From contig JASNZV010000004.1 of the NCBI GenBank assembly GCA_048499455.1, positions 245,543-309,542 on the forward strand: 64,000 nt of DNA, read 5' to 3'. The translations under genes were made by a program, and so were the position numbers. This document shows positions 1 through 10,019 of the stretch, piece by piece (within the stretch, counting starts at the first letter, position 1; every line of letters starts with the position of its first letter). The stretch is from CFX5 sp023384495 (GTDB lineage Bacteria; Chloroflexota; Anaerolineae; Caldilineales; Caldilineaceae). The notes under the pieces were generated by a model, which was not told the DNA's origin, searched no databases, and saw only the letters and a list, made by a program, of their open reading frames with translations.

Positions 1-687
1 CAGGGCCAGATCACCTTTAGCCTCATGTATGCCTTTAGCGAAAACTTTGTGCTGCCCTTCAGCCATGATGAGGTCGTTCACCTCAAGCGTTCCATGCTTG
101 ACAAAATGCCCGGGGATCTCTGGCAAAAATTTGCCAATTTGCGCGCGCTCTACGCCTATATGATTGGCCATCCCGGCAAGAAGCTGCTTTTTATGGGCGG
201 TGAGTTCGGACAATGGACCGAATGGAACGAGGCTAAAAGTCTGGATTGGCACCTGCTCGATTACCCGGCCCACATTCAATTGCAGGGCTTTGCCGCCGCG
301 CTAAACCACCTCTATCTGCGTGAGCCGGCGCTCCATCAGGTGGAAACCAGTTGGGAGGGGTTCCAGTGGATTGACCTGAGCGATGCGGCGCAATCGATCA
401 TCAGCTTTTGTCGCCGTGCGGCCAACGGCGACGATCTGCTTGTCTTTGTCTGCAATTTCACACCAGTGCCTCGGCTTGGCTATCGGGTGGGACTGCCAAG
501 CCCAGGCGTCTACCGCGAAGTGCTCAACAGCGACTGGACACAGTTTGGCGGCAGCGGGGTTGGCAACCCGATCGAGTTGCCAAGCGCGCCGATTGCCTGG
601 CAAAGTTGCTCATGCTCGGCGCTGCTCAACCTGCCACCGCTCGGGGTCATTGTCCTTAAGCCGTCTAGTGTCGCCTCCGGCGCGTAA
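1..687 (+). CDS. glgB: 1,4-alpha-glucan branching enzyme, C-terminal part (start outside window)
   Basis: This is the last 228 residues of a glycogen branching enzyme (GH13), which cuts alpha-1,4 glucan chains and re-attaches them through alpha-1,6 bonds in the cytoplasm. The reading frame is open from base 1, so the gene starts upstream. FSHDEV at fragment residues 21-26 is GH13 conserved region IV, with the His-Asp pair that stabilises the transition state. FMGGEFGQWTEWNE near residue 64 is typical of GlgB. The remainder matches the all-beta C-terminal domain and ends at a normal stop. The next gene starts 23 bases on. The catalytic Asp and Glu of regions II and III lie outside the window, so activity cannot be judged here. 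Confidence 0.95.
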   Translation, partial: QGQITFSLMYAFSENFVLPFSHDEVVHLKRSMLDKMPGDLWQKFANLRALYAYMIGHPGKKLLFMGGEFGQWTEWNEAKSLDWHLLDYPAHIQLQGFAAALNHLYLREPALHQVETSWEGFQWIDLSDAAQSIISFCRRAANGDDLLVFVCNFTPVPRLGYRVGLPSPGVYREVLNSDWTQFGGSGVGNPIELPSAPIAWQSCSCSALLNLPPLGVIVLKPSSVASGA

Positions 688-710
688 TTCTGTATGTTTC
701 GAGGTTCGGC

Positions 711-1841
711 ATGACTACGGAGAGAAGAACGCAGTCGTTGATCCAAGTGGTTGAGGATGACACCAATCTCAACATGGCGATCAGCGAGACACTCCGCTCC
801 TATGACTTCATCGTGGAATCGTTTGCCAATGGCGCTGAAGCGCTGGCCTGGTTGGAAACGAACCGCCCCGACATCATCCTCTGCGATATCATGATGCCAC
901 AAATGGATGGCTATACCTTTCTGCGCAATACGCGCGCCGACCCACGGCTGCGCAGCCTGCCCTTCATCTTTCTGACAGCCCGCACCTCGATGGACGACCA
1001 GCGTCTGGCCCGCGAGATCGGCGTCGAAGATTATCTCATCAAGCCCATCGACAGCGAAAATCTGGTGATCGCCATTCGCAATGCGCTGCGTCGCCGGCAG
1101 ACGATGGAAGACGAAATGCAGGAGCAGATGGATGCGCTGCGCAATCGTATTGTCACGGTTCTCCAGCACGAATTTCGGACACCGCTCACATTTGTGCTGG
1201 GCTATGGGGAGTATCTGCTGGAGGCCATCGAGACGGGCTTCGACCAAGACGAGTTGCGCACGTCTGTTGCAGCTATCCTTGATGGCGGGCGACGGCTCCA
1301 GCGTCTCATCGAAAGCTTTTTGTTGCTGGCCGAAATTCAGAACTACACGCTCAAAACCGACGAATTGCGCGACTTGAGCGGCCTCTGGCTGTGGACAAGC
1401 GCGATCCAGGGGTTTCAAGCGCTCTATGCCGAGGCGGGTCTGTCTATCCGCCTGGTCGAACAGAATGAGCATCTCATCATCAATGGCAGTTCACAACTGC
1501 TGGAAGAGGCGCTGCGCCGGCTGCTCGATAATGCCCTGCGCTATGCCCGGCCAGACTCAACCGGCGTCACCGTGTCGGTGGAATGGCTCGAACCCTATGT
1601 CGGCCTGCGCATCGAAGACGATGGCGTCGGCATGACGCCCGAACAGGTCAAGGCGTTGGCCCGGCCCTTTGAACAGCCCGACCGTGAAAACCGAACCGTT
1701 CCCGGCGCCGGCCTCAGCCTGGCGCTGATCAATCACATTGCCAAGATGCACGGCGGAAGCTTGGAAATCGAAAGCACGTACGGCGCGGGCAGTGTCTTCA
1801 CCCTCTGGCTGCCTGCCGCTACAGACAGCAGCGAAGCCTGA
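711..1841 (+). CDS. Receiver domain-histidine kinase (REC-HisKA-HATPase)
   Basis: A 376-residue soluble signalling protein. Residues 8-125 form a receiver domain with acidic E15/D16/D17, phospho-acceptor D59 in LCDIMMP and conserved K111. A short helix (about 128-150) leads to a HisKA dimerisation region with H153 in QHEFRTPL. The ATPase domain follows, with an N box (LLDNALRYA), a G1 box (EDDGVGMT) and a G2 box (GAGLSLAL). There is no transmembrane segment or sensor domain, so the input probably arrives as phosphate from another kinase onto D59. No separate response regulator is adjacent. Signal and target are unknown. Confidence 0.9.
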   Translation: MTTERRTQSLIQVVEDDTNLNMAISETLRSYDFIVESFANGAEALAWLETNRPDIILCDIMMPQMDGYTFLRNTRADPRLRSLPFIFLTARTSMDDQRLAREIGVEDYLIKPIDSENLVIAIRNALRRRQTMEDEMQEQMDALRNRIVTVLQHEFRTPLTFVLGYGEYLLEAIETGFDQDELRTSVAAILDGGRRLQRLIESFLLLAEIQNYTLKTDELRDLSGLWLWTSAIQGFQALYAEAGLSIRLVEQNEHLIINGSSQLLEEALRRLLDNALRYARPDSTGVTVSVEWLEPYVGLRIEDDGVGMTPEQVKALARPFEQPDRENRTVPGAGLSLALINHIAKMHGGSLEIESTYGAGSVFTLWLPAATDSSEA

Positions 1842-1855
1842 ACCATTGCCTTGCC

Positions 1856-3085
1856 ATGCCCACTCAACTTGCCATCGTCAATGGCCGCGCCCCGGTCACC
1901 GCCATGCCTTCCACCCCTGCGCCCACAACGCAGACCACGGGCGGCATGGTCGACGTCTCCGTAACGGCCAACGGGGGGCGCATCGCCGGGTTGCACGCGC
2001 CATCCGGTTTGCCCCCCACCGCGCTCACCACGTTGGACGCCGAGGGCTACACCGTGTTGCCCGGCTTTGTCGATGTCCATATCCACGGCAGCGACGGGGT
2101 GGATGTGATGGATGCAAGCCCAGCCGGGTTGGCGACGTTGGCCAGCTTTCTCGCTACGCATGGGGTGACGAGCTTCCTCGCCACAACCATGACGGCGCCC
2201 CATGACGCCATTCGCAACGCGGTGGCGGCGGTGGCGACGTACATGGCCAACCCGTCTGCAGGGGCGCGCATTCTCGGCGTACACGTGGAGGGGCCGTACA
2301 TCAGCCCACACTTTCCCGGCGCCCAGCCCGCCTCGTTGATCCGCCCACCCAACCTCACCGAATTTGCCGAGTTGCTGGCCGCCGGCCCCGTCCGCATGAT
2401 CACGCTGGCGCCCGAAGCGCCGGGCGCCCACGCACTGATCCGGGCGGCGGTGGCGGTGGGGATCACGGTGGCGCTCGGCCACACCAACGCCAGCTATGAG
2501 GAATGCCAGGCCGCCAGTGCGCTGGGCGTTCGCCAGGCCACACACACCTACAACGCCATGCGCGGGCTTCATCATCGAGAACCGGGCGCCCTGGGCGCTG
2601 TGCTTAGCAATGATGCCCTCTATGCCCAGCTCATCGCCGACTTCGTCCACGTTCACCCGGCGGGCATCCAAATTTTGGCTCGCTGCAAGGGGGTCGAACG
2701 CATGGTGCTGATCACAGACGCCATGCGCGCCGCCGGTCTCGGTCCCGGTGACTATGAGTTGGGGGGCCAGCCAGTGAAGGTAGCCGACGGTGAGTGTCGC
2801 CTGGCCGATGGCGTGCTGGCGGGCAGCATCCTCACGATGGATCAGGCGTTGCGCAATTTCATCGCAGCTACGGGTCTTTCACTGGCCGAGGCATGGCCCG
2901 TCAGCAGCCGCACACCGGCGCATTCGATTGGATTCGGAGCAGAAGTGGGGACGCTGACGCCCGGCGCATACGCCGATCTGGTGTTGCTGGACGCAAGGCT
3001 CCAGGTTGTGGCAACCGTTGTAGCAGGGGAAATTGTCTATCTACGCGATGCGGAGCGGAAAACGCAGACGATGATGACCGCCTGA
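1856..3085 (+). CDS. nagA: N-acetylglucosamine-6-phosphate deacetylase
   Basis: A 409-residue amidohydrolase-superfamily enzyme that removes acetate from GlcNAc-6-phosphate, the step that feeds amino sugars into glycolysis via NagB. Metal and substrate signatures occur in order: DVHIHGSDG near residue 73, HVEGPYIS near 142 (the metal-binding Glu), GHTNASYEE near 206, the His of THTYNAMRGLHHREPG near 229, and the catalytic Asp in LITDAM near 285. Length matches the family. It starts 14 bases after the kinase stop and may be co-transcribed. The Shine-Dalgarno site is weak, and other starts in the first 30 residues cannot be excluded. Confidence 0.93.
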   Translation: MPTQLAIVNGRAPVTAMPSTPAPTTQTTGGMVDVSVTANGGRIAGLHAPSGLPPTALTTLDAEGYTVLPGFVDVHIHGSDGVDVMDASPAGLATLASFLATHGVTSFLATTMTAPHDAIRNAVAAVATYMANPSAGARILGVHVEGPYISPHFPGAQPASLIRPPNLTEFAELLAAGPVRMITLAPEAPGAHALIRAAVAVGITVALGHTNASYEECQAASALGVRQATHTYNAMRGLHHREPGALGAVLSNDALYAQLIADFVHVHPAGIQILARCKGVERMVLITDAMRAAGLGPGDYELGGQPVKVADGECRLADGVLAGSILTMDQALRNFIAATGLSLAEAWPVSSRTPAHSIGFGAEVGTLTPGAYADLVLLDARLQVVATVVAGEIVYLRDAERKTQTMMTA

Positions 3086-3144
3086 CGTTTTCTGCGTGGC
3101 GCCTATCGGATCTGTGGCGTTGCCTATCGGGGGGTGCTTGCGTC

Positions 3145-4209
3145 TTATTCATACTTGATCCACGGGTCGAGCGCGTCGCGCAGGCCGTCGCCCAGCAGAT
3201 AGATAGAGATGGTGGTCACAAAGATGAAGAAGCCCGGCGCCAATACAAGCCAGGGCGCATCGGTGAAGTTGCCCAGCGAACCCTGCATCATGTTGCCCCA
3301 ACTTGGCCGCGGCGGACCAATACCCACACCCAGATAGCTCAGCCCGGCCTCGAAAATGATCGCGCTGGCGATGTTGAAAATGGCCGACACGATGATGATG
3401 GATGAAACATTGGGCAGGATGTGTTTGACCATCACCCGCCAACTCGAACTGCCAATCGAGCGGCTGGCCACCACATAGTCTCGCTCGCGCACCGAAAAGA
3501 TCTGCCCACGCACCAGGCGCGAGAGGCCCATCCAGCCAAAGACGCCGATGAGGATCGCCAACCCCTCGGGGCCCGGCGAAAAGATGCGCGACAGAATGAT
3601 CAGCAAAAAGAGTAACGGGATGCTGCCCAGCGTCAGAATGATGGCGTTGATGATGTCGTCGATGCGGGTGGTGGCGTAATAGCCGCTGATCAAGCCCATG
3701 AGTACGCCGAGCGTCATCGAGACGCCGGCCACCCAGACCCCGATGCGCAGCGAGATGCGCCCCCCGTGAATCCCGCGCGTTAGTACATCGCGCCCGGCGT
3801 CATCCGTCCCCATCCAGTGGCATCCGCCCCGTTCGGCGCGTAGACAGACGCCCAGGCCTTGCACCGATGTGCGCGTGATCTCGCCCCATAGGCCCCACGG
3901 GCAACCTGCGCTGGTGTTACAACCGCGTGTGAATTGCTGAAAGATGGGCCAGGATTCGTTGGCCCAGGTAGGCGGCTTGTTGCGCATGCGCAAGTTCGTG
4001 CGGGTTGGATCAAAGCCCAACACGTTGCTGCCGATCCACGGGGCGGCCAACGACAGCCCGACCATCACCACAAGCACGACAAAGGCAATCAGGGCGAGCT
4101 TATCTTTGAGCAACTTGCGGCCAACTGCGCCCCAATAGCTTTGAATTCGCGGGCTGGCCGCGGCGGCTTCTCTGCCGGACGGGGAAAGACTCAGTGTTCC
4201 TTGCGCCAT
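3145..4209 (-). CDS. Opp/Dpp-type ABC importer permease C, system 1
   Basis: A 354-residue inner-membrane permease of the DppC/OppC class and the last gene of importer system 1. The N-terminal OppC_N segment holds a first membrane helix (about 37-59). A long extracytoplasmic insertion (about 60-135) contains four cysteines, then comes the family sequence MGTDDAGRDVLTRG. Five further hydrophobic helices follow, with the cytoplasmic EAA-type loop near GWMGLSRLVRGQIFSVRERD, which contacts the ATPases. The C-terminal DALDPWIKYE is typical. It pairs with the permease at 4422-5453; 212 bases lie between the two genes, so tight coupling is not evident. Confidence 0.92.
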   Translation of the reverse strand: MAQGTLSLSPSGREAAAASPRIQSYWGAVGRKLLKDKLALIAFVVLVVMVGLSLAAPWIGSNVLGFDPTRTNLRMRNKPPTWANESWPIFQQFTRGCNTSAGCPWGLWGEITRTSVQGLGVCLRAERGGCHWMGTDDAGRDVLTRGIHGGRISLRIGVWVAGVSMTLGVLMGLISGYYATTRIDDIINAIILTLGSIPLLFLLIILSRIFSPGPEGLAILIGVFGWMGLSRLVRGQIFSVRERDYVVASRSIGSSSWRVMVKHILPNVSSIIIVSAIFNIASAIIFEAGLSYLGVGIGPPRPSWGNMMQGSLGNFTDAPWLVLAPGFFIFVTTISIYLLGDGLRDALDPWIKYE

Positions 4210-4292
4210 AGCGTTGAGTGTCGAACCAATAACGATTGAATGCGTACTCTGTACGGCCTAGTGCAGTGCGACGTAAGTCAAGACATGATTGT

Positions 4293-4332
4293 AGTTGCGA
4301 CTTCAGTCGCTTTTCTGCCGGAAAGGGCAACT
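4293..4332. repeat. Compact inverted-repeat element between permease genes
   Basis: AGTTGC (4293-4298) pairs with GCAACT (4327-4332). Inside lie a perfect 6-bp stem GCGACT/AGTCGC with a 2-base loop (4297-4310), which shares two bases with the outer arm, and a weaker stem CTTTTC/GGAAAG (4310-4325). It sits in the 212-base gap between the two permease genes of system 1. It could stabilise the mRNA between cistrons, or it could be a dispersed repeat. The function is not shown by the sequence. Confidence 0.45.
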
Positions 4333-4421
4333 GAATCCCATAACTTACGCCGCCCTGTACGAGTGCGCGAGCGTCACGAAAAATCGCTCATGACAAGCAT
4401 CGCATCAACGAGAACAAAGGG

Positions 4422-5453
4422 TCACGATCCATAGCGTACGCGCGGATCAACCACGCTATACAAAATATCCACCAGCAACATCCCCACAATCCCCAGGAAT
4501 GAGCTGATGACAAAGAGCGCCATCATCACCGGGTAGTCACGCGAATTGATGGCGGTAATGGTCAGTCGCCCCATGCCCGGCCATGAAAAAACAAGCTCAA
4601 AGAGCACCGACCCCGAGAGGATAAGCAAGAAGATGCCGCCCAGGCCGGTGACAAACGGCATGATCGCATTGCGCAACACATGGCGAACGATGATGGCCAG
4701 GCGGGGCAGCCCTTTGGCCCTGGCCGTCCGCACATAATCCTGATTGAGCACGTCGAGCATTTCAAAGCGGAGGATGCGCGAGAAGCTGATCCACCCACCT
4801 GTGGCCCCGACCAGCGCCGGCAAGAGTAGGTGATGGAGCCGGTTGAGCAGCGATCCATCGCCTGCCTTGTACATTCCGCCGAGCGGCACCAACCCCAGAT
4901 AACCGCCCAACACGATCAGCAACAGCAGGCCAATCCACCAGTCGGGCACCGTGTTGACCAGCACCGTCGTAAAGCGGATCACGTTGTCGGGCCAGCGGCT
5001 GCGGTTGAGCGCGGCAATGATGCCCAGGGGGAAGCCAATCACGACGCTGAGCAACAGGCTGGAGAACGCCAACAGGAATGTCGCCGGAATCCGGTCGACA
5101 ATCAGGCCCAGCACAGGTTCGCCTTTATAGAAGAAGGAGCGACCAAAGTCAAGCCGCACAATCCCACGACCGCAGCGCTCTGGCTCGCTGAGGCAACGCC
5201 CACTGCGCCAGGCTTCTGTGGCGGGCGTCCAGTCCTCCCCTGTCAACCAGACGACATACTGCACCGGGATCGAGCGATCGACCCCATAGAGGCGGCTCAT
5301 GCGCAGGGCGTCTTCGCGCGTGCGCCCTGGGTTATCGTCCATAAATTGCAGCGGCCCACCGGGCGCCAGTTGGTAAATGGTAAAGGCAATCAGCGTCGCC
5401 ACCCACATGAGGGCAAGCGATTGGAGGCCACGGCGAATGATGTAGCGTGTCAT
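4422..5453 (-). CDS. Opp/Dpp-type ABC importer permease B, system 1
   Basis: A 343-residue permease of the DppB/OppB class. It begins MTRYIIRRGLQSLALMW, the family's amphipathic start plus first membrane helix. Next come APGGPLQF, an extracytoplasmic stretch with two cysteines (about 80-95), LDFGRSF, then five more hydrophobic segments. The EAA-like loop reads DYVRTARAKGLPRLAIIVRHVLRNA near residue 240 and is the ATPase contact site. The C-terminus DPRVRYGS is the usual DppB ending. It lies 86 bases downstream of the binding-protein gene in the same direction and forms the heteromeric channel with permease C. Confidence 0.93.
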   Translation of the reverse strand: MTRYIIRRGLQSLALMWVATLIAFTIYQLAPGGPLQFMDDNPGRTREDALRMSRLYGVDRSIPVQYVVWLTGEDWTPATEAWRSGRCLSEPERCGRGIVRLDFGRSFFYKGEPVLGLIVDRIPATFLLAFSSLLLSVVIGFPLGIIAALNRSRWPDNVIRFTTVLVNTVPDWWIGLLLLIVLGGYLGLVPLGGMYKAGDGSLLNRLHHLLLPALVGATGGWISFSRILRFEMLDVLNQDYVRTARAKGLPRLAIIVRHVLRNAIMPFVTGLGGIFLLILSGSVLFELVFSWPGMGRLTITAINSRDYPVMMALFVISSFLGIVGMLLVDILYSVVDPRVRYGS

Positions 5454-5539
5454 GGGATTCAGAATCCAGGATAAGGGTTACAGGGTTCAGGGTATGGCTT
5501 GCCGGTATCCTGAATCCTGTAGCCCCTATCCTGTTATTG

Positions 5540-7318
5540 CTATTGTCCGGGATCTTGCAGATACCAATCTTCCGAATTCCAGCCAATGCCGAGCGGGCGA
5601 GGGTCAATGCCCTGAACGCGCTTGTTCTGGCCGCTCCACGTCTTCTGATAGTAAAGGAAGATGTAGGGCGCTTCTTCGGCAATGATTTGCTGGACCTGGC
5701 CGTACTTCTCCTTGCGGATCTCATTGTCGTAGGTGGCGCCGCCCTCTTTGAAGAGCTGCTCGACTTCCGGGTTGATGTAGGCCACCGCGTTGAGATCGGG
5801 GATGCTCGATTCGGCCCAGATCGTGTACATGATGTGTGGCTCAATGGTCGAACGCCACGCGCCCACAAACATGTCCCAATCCGGCTCAGCGGCGCTGATC
5901 GCGTCGAGATAGGCCGACCACTCCAGCGCCTGAATCTCTACCTCGATGCCGATCTGTTTGAGATAGTCTTGCACGGTCACAGCGATCAGCTCGCGCACCT
6001 TGTTGGTGTTAGGGCCAAAGATGAGCTTCAGCTTCAAAGGATTGCCGTCGGCGTCCACCATGGTCTGGCCGTCAAAGGTATAGCCGGCGGCGGCGAACTC
6101 GGCAAGCGCCTGGTCGACATCATAGTCGTAACAGGGCACATCGGGGGTGTAGACCCATGAAGTTTCGGGGTAGACCGAGCAGAGCCGGGCCGCCTGCCCC
6201 AACATAATCTCATCGGTCATCAAGTCCTTGTCCAGCGCATAGGCAAGGCCGTGGCGGACGTTGATGTCATGGGTCGCAAAGCCCTCACGCATGTTCAGGC
6301 CGATGTACGTCCACACGGCTGCGGCGGGCCACCACTCGTAAACGGTGATGTTCTCTAACTCGCGCGCCTCTTCAAGCTTTTCGGGGGTGATAACGCCGGT
6401 GTCGCACTCACCGCTGCGCATCATCTGGTATGAGATGTCGGTATCGGGCACGATCTCGGTGAGCGAGCGCTCAATGTTGGGGCGGCCACGATACCAGTAG
6501 CTCTCGTTGGCCTCGAACACGGCCCGCTGGTCACGCGACCATTCGGCCAGCTTATAGGGGCCGGAGACCACCGAAGGGCGATTGATCTCAGGATTGCGCT
6601 CCGGGTCATCCCACGGCAGATTTTCCCACACATGCTTGGGCAGCGGGGTGATCAGGCCGGACATCTGGCCCAACGCCGGGGCATAGATCTCGTCGATCTT
6701 GATCTCTAGCGTATAGTCATCCAACGCTTCGAAGGATGTGATAAACTCAAGTTGCGAGAGATAAGGGAAGCCGTTGTCCGGGTTGATCACCTGGTCGTAG
6801 GTCCACTTGAAGTCCTGGGCGGTGAGCGGCTGGCCATCGCTCCACATGATATTTTCACGCAGCTTGAAGGTGAAGGTCAAGCCATCGGCGTCAATCGTGT
6901 AGCTTTCAGCCATGTTGGGGACATATTCCAACGTATTCTCATCGAGCCGGAGCAGGCCACTGGCGTAGACGTTGCCATAGTAGCCAGACGACGCGGTGTC
7001 GGTGGTTGTGTAGGGGTGGAAGCTCACCGCATCCGACGCCGAGGTGCTGCAATATTGGCCGCCAAAGAGCGCCTCGTCGCGTAGGGTAGTCACATCTTCA
7101 TCGCTGACGACTGTAATGTCCTTTGCCTCGACTGCCAGCGAGGCGCGCGATTGCGTCACCGCATCGGGGGTGGGGGTGGCGTCCGCAGCGGCGGGGGCTG
7201 CATCTGCGGCGGCGGGGGCTGCTGGGCTGGTCGGCGCTGCGGCGCACGCCTGGACCGCCACGGCAACCACGATCAGGAACGCCAAGAATATAGGATAGAC
7301 ATTTCTGGTTCGGGTCAT
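5540..7318 (-). CDS. Peptide/nickel-type substrate-binding lipoprotein (SBP_bac_5), system 1
   Basis: A 592-residue extracytoplasmic binding protein. It has a hydrophobic signal (about 8-22) and a lipobox VQAC ending at C25, so it is a lipoprotein. An Ala/Pro-rich linker (26-50) precedes the family fold in the normal order: N-lobe with LRENIMWSDGQPLTAQDFKW near 155, then NVRHGLAYALDKDLM near 350 and the C-terminal lobe. The start is well supported by AGGAGG six bases upstream of the ATG. It presumably delivers a peptide, or a glycoside as for some family members, to the adjacent permeases. It serves as the in-window reference for the rearranged binding protein at 12360-14267. Confidence 0.93.
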   Translation of the reverse strand: MTRTRNVYPIFLAFLIVVAVAVQACAAAPTSPAAPAAADAAPAAADATPTPDAVTQSRASLAVEAKDITVVSDEDVTTLRDEALFGGQYCSTSASDAVSFHPYTTTDTASSGYYGNVYASGLLRLDENTLEYVPNMAESYTIDADGLTFTFKLRENIMWSDGQPLTAQDFKWTYDQVINPDNGFPYLSQLEFITSFEALDDYTLEIKIDEIYAPALGQMSGLITPLPKHVWENLPWDDPERNPEINRPSVVSGPYKLAEWSRDQRAVFEANESYWYRGRPNIERSLTEIVPDTDISYQMMRSGECDTGVITPEKLEEARELENITVYEWWPAAAVWTYIGLNMREGFATHDINVRHGLAYALDKDLMTDEIMLGQAARLCSVYPETSWVYTPDVPCYDYDVDQALAEFAAAGYTFDGQTMVDADGNPLKLKLIFGPNTNKVRELIAVTVQDYLKQIGIEVEIQALEWSAYLDAISAAEPDWDMFVGAWRSTIEPHIMYTIWAESSIPDLNAVAYINPEVEQLFKEGGATYDNEIRKEKYGQVQQIIAEEAPYIFLYYQKTWSGQNKRVQGIDPRPLGIGWNSEDWYLQDPGQ

Positions 7319-7706
7319 GGTTCCTCCTGGATTCAGTCCTATGGAGCCTGAACGAAGGGCGTTCGGTCACACCGCCATTCACCCAGGTTCCTCGTCGACG
7401 AGGCAATACTACGGGGACTTGCCCTCACTACTCGTTTGTTAACAGCCCCTTGAATCAATTATACTGCAACCGCTTTGAAAACCAGGCATTTCACGATGCT
7501 TACCCCTTTGGGCAACAACGGTTATCAAACAGCGCTCGCCATTGCAAACGTAGCGGCGGTTTCCATACCGCCGTTTGGTCACCAGAAGACGGCGCGCCTG
7601 GTGGGCCACCGCACACCACTGCTACGGCCATGAAAACGTCGTTCAGACACATATACTGCACAGAGATGAAGATTGCATGAAACCGATCTTAAGTGTCGAT
7701 AAGGAA
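7319..7706. other. 388-base gap between ATPase F and binding-protein genes of system 1
   Basis: No convincing gene was seen. The gap holds the strong Shine-Dalgarno site of the binding-protein gene. It also holds an imperfect hairpin with arms at 7474-7483 and 7520-7529, and a small GC-rich stem GCGGCGGT/ACCGCCGT at 7553-7574 with a 6-base loop and one G-T pair. The GC-rich stem has no T-tract on the minus strand, so it is not a clear terminator. Its place between the ATPase pair and the binding protein matches the place of the clear terminator in system 2. Confidence 0.4.
7474..7529. repeat. Imperfect inverted repeat with TTTGAAAACC arms
   Basis: The left arm TTTGAAAACC (7474-7483) and right arm GGTTATCAAA (7520-7529) pair with one mismatch. 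The left arm continues as CAGGCATTTCAC and closely resembles the element at 42339-42387. It may be a member of a small dispersed hairpin family together with those at 42339 and 52301. Confidence 0.4.
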
Positions 7707-8732
7707 TCAGCCCATTGCAGGCGCCCTGCTTGTCCCGCCCGTCCGTTCCACCAGATGACAGGCCACCCAATGATCGGAACTTTTCACCTCGAATACAGGG
7801 TCTTCGACTCGACAGCGATCAACGGCGATGGGGCAGCGGGGGTGAAAACGGCAGCCGCTCGGTGGGTTGAGCGGCGACGGAATCTCGCCCTTGAGCAGAA
7901 CCCGCTCTCGCTTGGCGCGTGGCTTGGGGATGGGGATGGCAGAGAGCAACGCCTGCGTGTATGGGTGCTGCGGGTTCCGGTAGAGCTCAGCCCGGGTCGT
8001 CACCTCCACCAACTTGCCCAGATACATCACCCCCACCCGGTCGCTAATATGCTCGACGACGCTCAGGTTGTGGGCAATAAACAGATAGGTCAGCCCAAAC
8101 TCCACCGATAGATCGCGCAACAGGTTGAGCACTTGCGACTGAATCGAGACATCCAGCGCGGAGACCGGCTCGTCGCAAATGATAAATTTGGGGCGCAGCG
8201 CCAACGCGCGTGCGATCCCGATGCGTTGTCGCTGCCCACCTGAGAACTCATGCGGATAGCGGTTGGCATGGTATGGGTTTAGCCCCACCTTGTCGAGCAT
8301 GGTCATCACCACATCACGCCGCTCGCGCTGGTCGCCGATTCCGTGAATCTCCAGCCCCTCAGCAATCGTATCGCCGACGGGCATGCGCGGGTCTAGCGAC
8401 GAATATGGGTCTTGAAAGACAATTTGCATATGACGGCGCAGCGGCTTCATCTCGCTGCGTCGCTTGGCAAAAATGTCCTCGCCATCAAAAAAGACCGAGC
8501 CGGCTGTCGGCTCTTGTAGGCGGAGAATGGTGCGGCCAATCGTCGATTTGCCACAGCCCGACTCGCCCACCAGGCCAAAGGTCTCACCCTGGTGGATGGT
8601 GAAGCTGACGCCATCGACTGCTTTCACATGGGCCACCACCCGCTGCAAGACACCGGCGCGCACCGGGTAATAGGTTTTCAGATCATTCACAACCAGCAGC
8701 TCTTTGGCCGCCACCTTAACCGAGATTGCCAT
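7707..8732 (-). CDS. Opp/Dpp-type ABC importer ATPase F, system 1
   Basis: A 341-residue ATP-binding subunit. It has Walker A GESGCGKST (about 50), Q-loop IVFQDPYSSLDPR, signature FSGGQRQRIGIARAL, Walker B FIICDEPVSALD, and an H-loop His in LFIAHNLSVVEH. The C-terminal oligopeptide/dipeptide domain has PPSGCRFHPRCPIAVDRC, a Cys pattern associated with iron-sulphur binding in related transporters. It forms a heterodimer with ATPase D (8808-9890) and powers permeases B and C. The chosen ATG at 8732 gives MAISVKVAAKELLVV. An ATG at 8759 and a TTG at 8768 are in frame and neither has a much better ribosome site, so the start is uncertain by up to 12 residues. Confidence 0.92.
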   Translation of the reverse strand: MAISVKVAAKELLVVNDLKTYYPVRAGVLQRVVAHVKAVDGVSFTIHQGETFGLVGESGCGKSTIGRTILRLQEPTAGSVFFDGEDIFAKRRSEMKPLRRHMQIVFQDPYSSLDPRMPVGDTIAEGLEIHGIGDQRERRDVVMTMLDKVGLNPYHANRYPHEFSGGQRQRIGIARALALRPKFIICDEPVSALDVSIQSQVLNLLRDLSVEFGLTYLFIAHNLSVVEHISDRVGVMYLGKLVEVTTRAELYRNPQHPYTQALLSAIPIPKPRAKRERVLLKGEIPSPLNPPSGCRFHPRCPIAVDRCRVEDPVFEVKSSDHWVACHLVERTGGTSRAPAMG

Positions 8733-8807
8733 TCCGACACCACCGACGTATCTGCTCATGCTCCACAACGCAGGCGAGCCTCGAGAGGAGGGGGAAGCGT
8801 AAACAAT

Positions 8808-9890
<1,083 letters not shown>

Positions 9891-10002
9891 AGACGATGGA
9901 CGATAGACGATGGACGATAGACGATGGACGATAGACGATGGACGATGGACGATAGACGATCGACGATGGACGATGGACGATGGACGATGGACGATGGACG
10001 AT
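9891..10002. repeat. Tandem heptanucleotide array, 16 copies of (G/A/C)GACGAT
   Basis: Sixteen uninterrupted 7-bp units fill 9891-10002. The first ten are AGACGAT or GGACGAT, mostly alternating; one is CGACGAT, and the last five are GGACGAT. The array abuts the start codon of ATPase D on the minus strand, where it reads as ATCGTCC or ATCGTCT. Because 7 is not a multiple of 3 the array is open in several frames, which creates spurious N-terminal extensions. Copy number is likely to vary between strains and could change spacing upstream of the ATPase D ribosome site. Confidence 0.95.
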
Positions 10003-10019
10003 TCAGCCTTGACCATGAC

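Noticed and set aside
301..603. Minus-strand 100-codon frame within glgB
   Set aside because: It is antisense to a clear glgB sequence and has no recognisable features.
9891..10002. Possible CRISPR-like repeat array
   Set aside because: Units are 7 bp with no spacers and no nearby cas genes; it is a simple tandem repeat.
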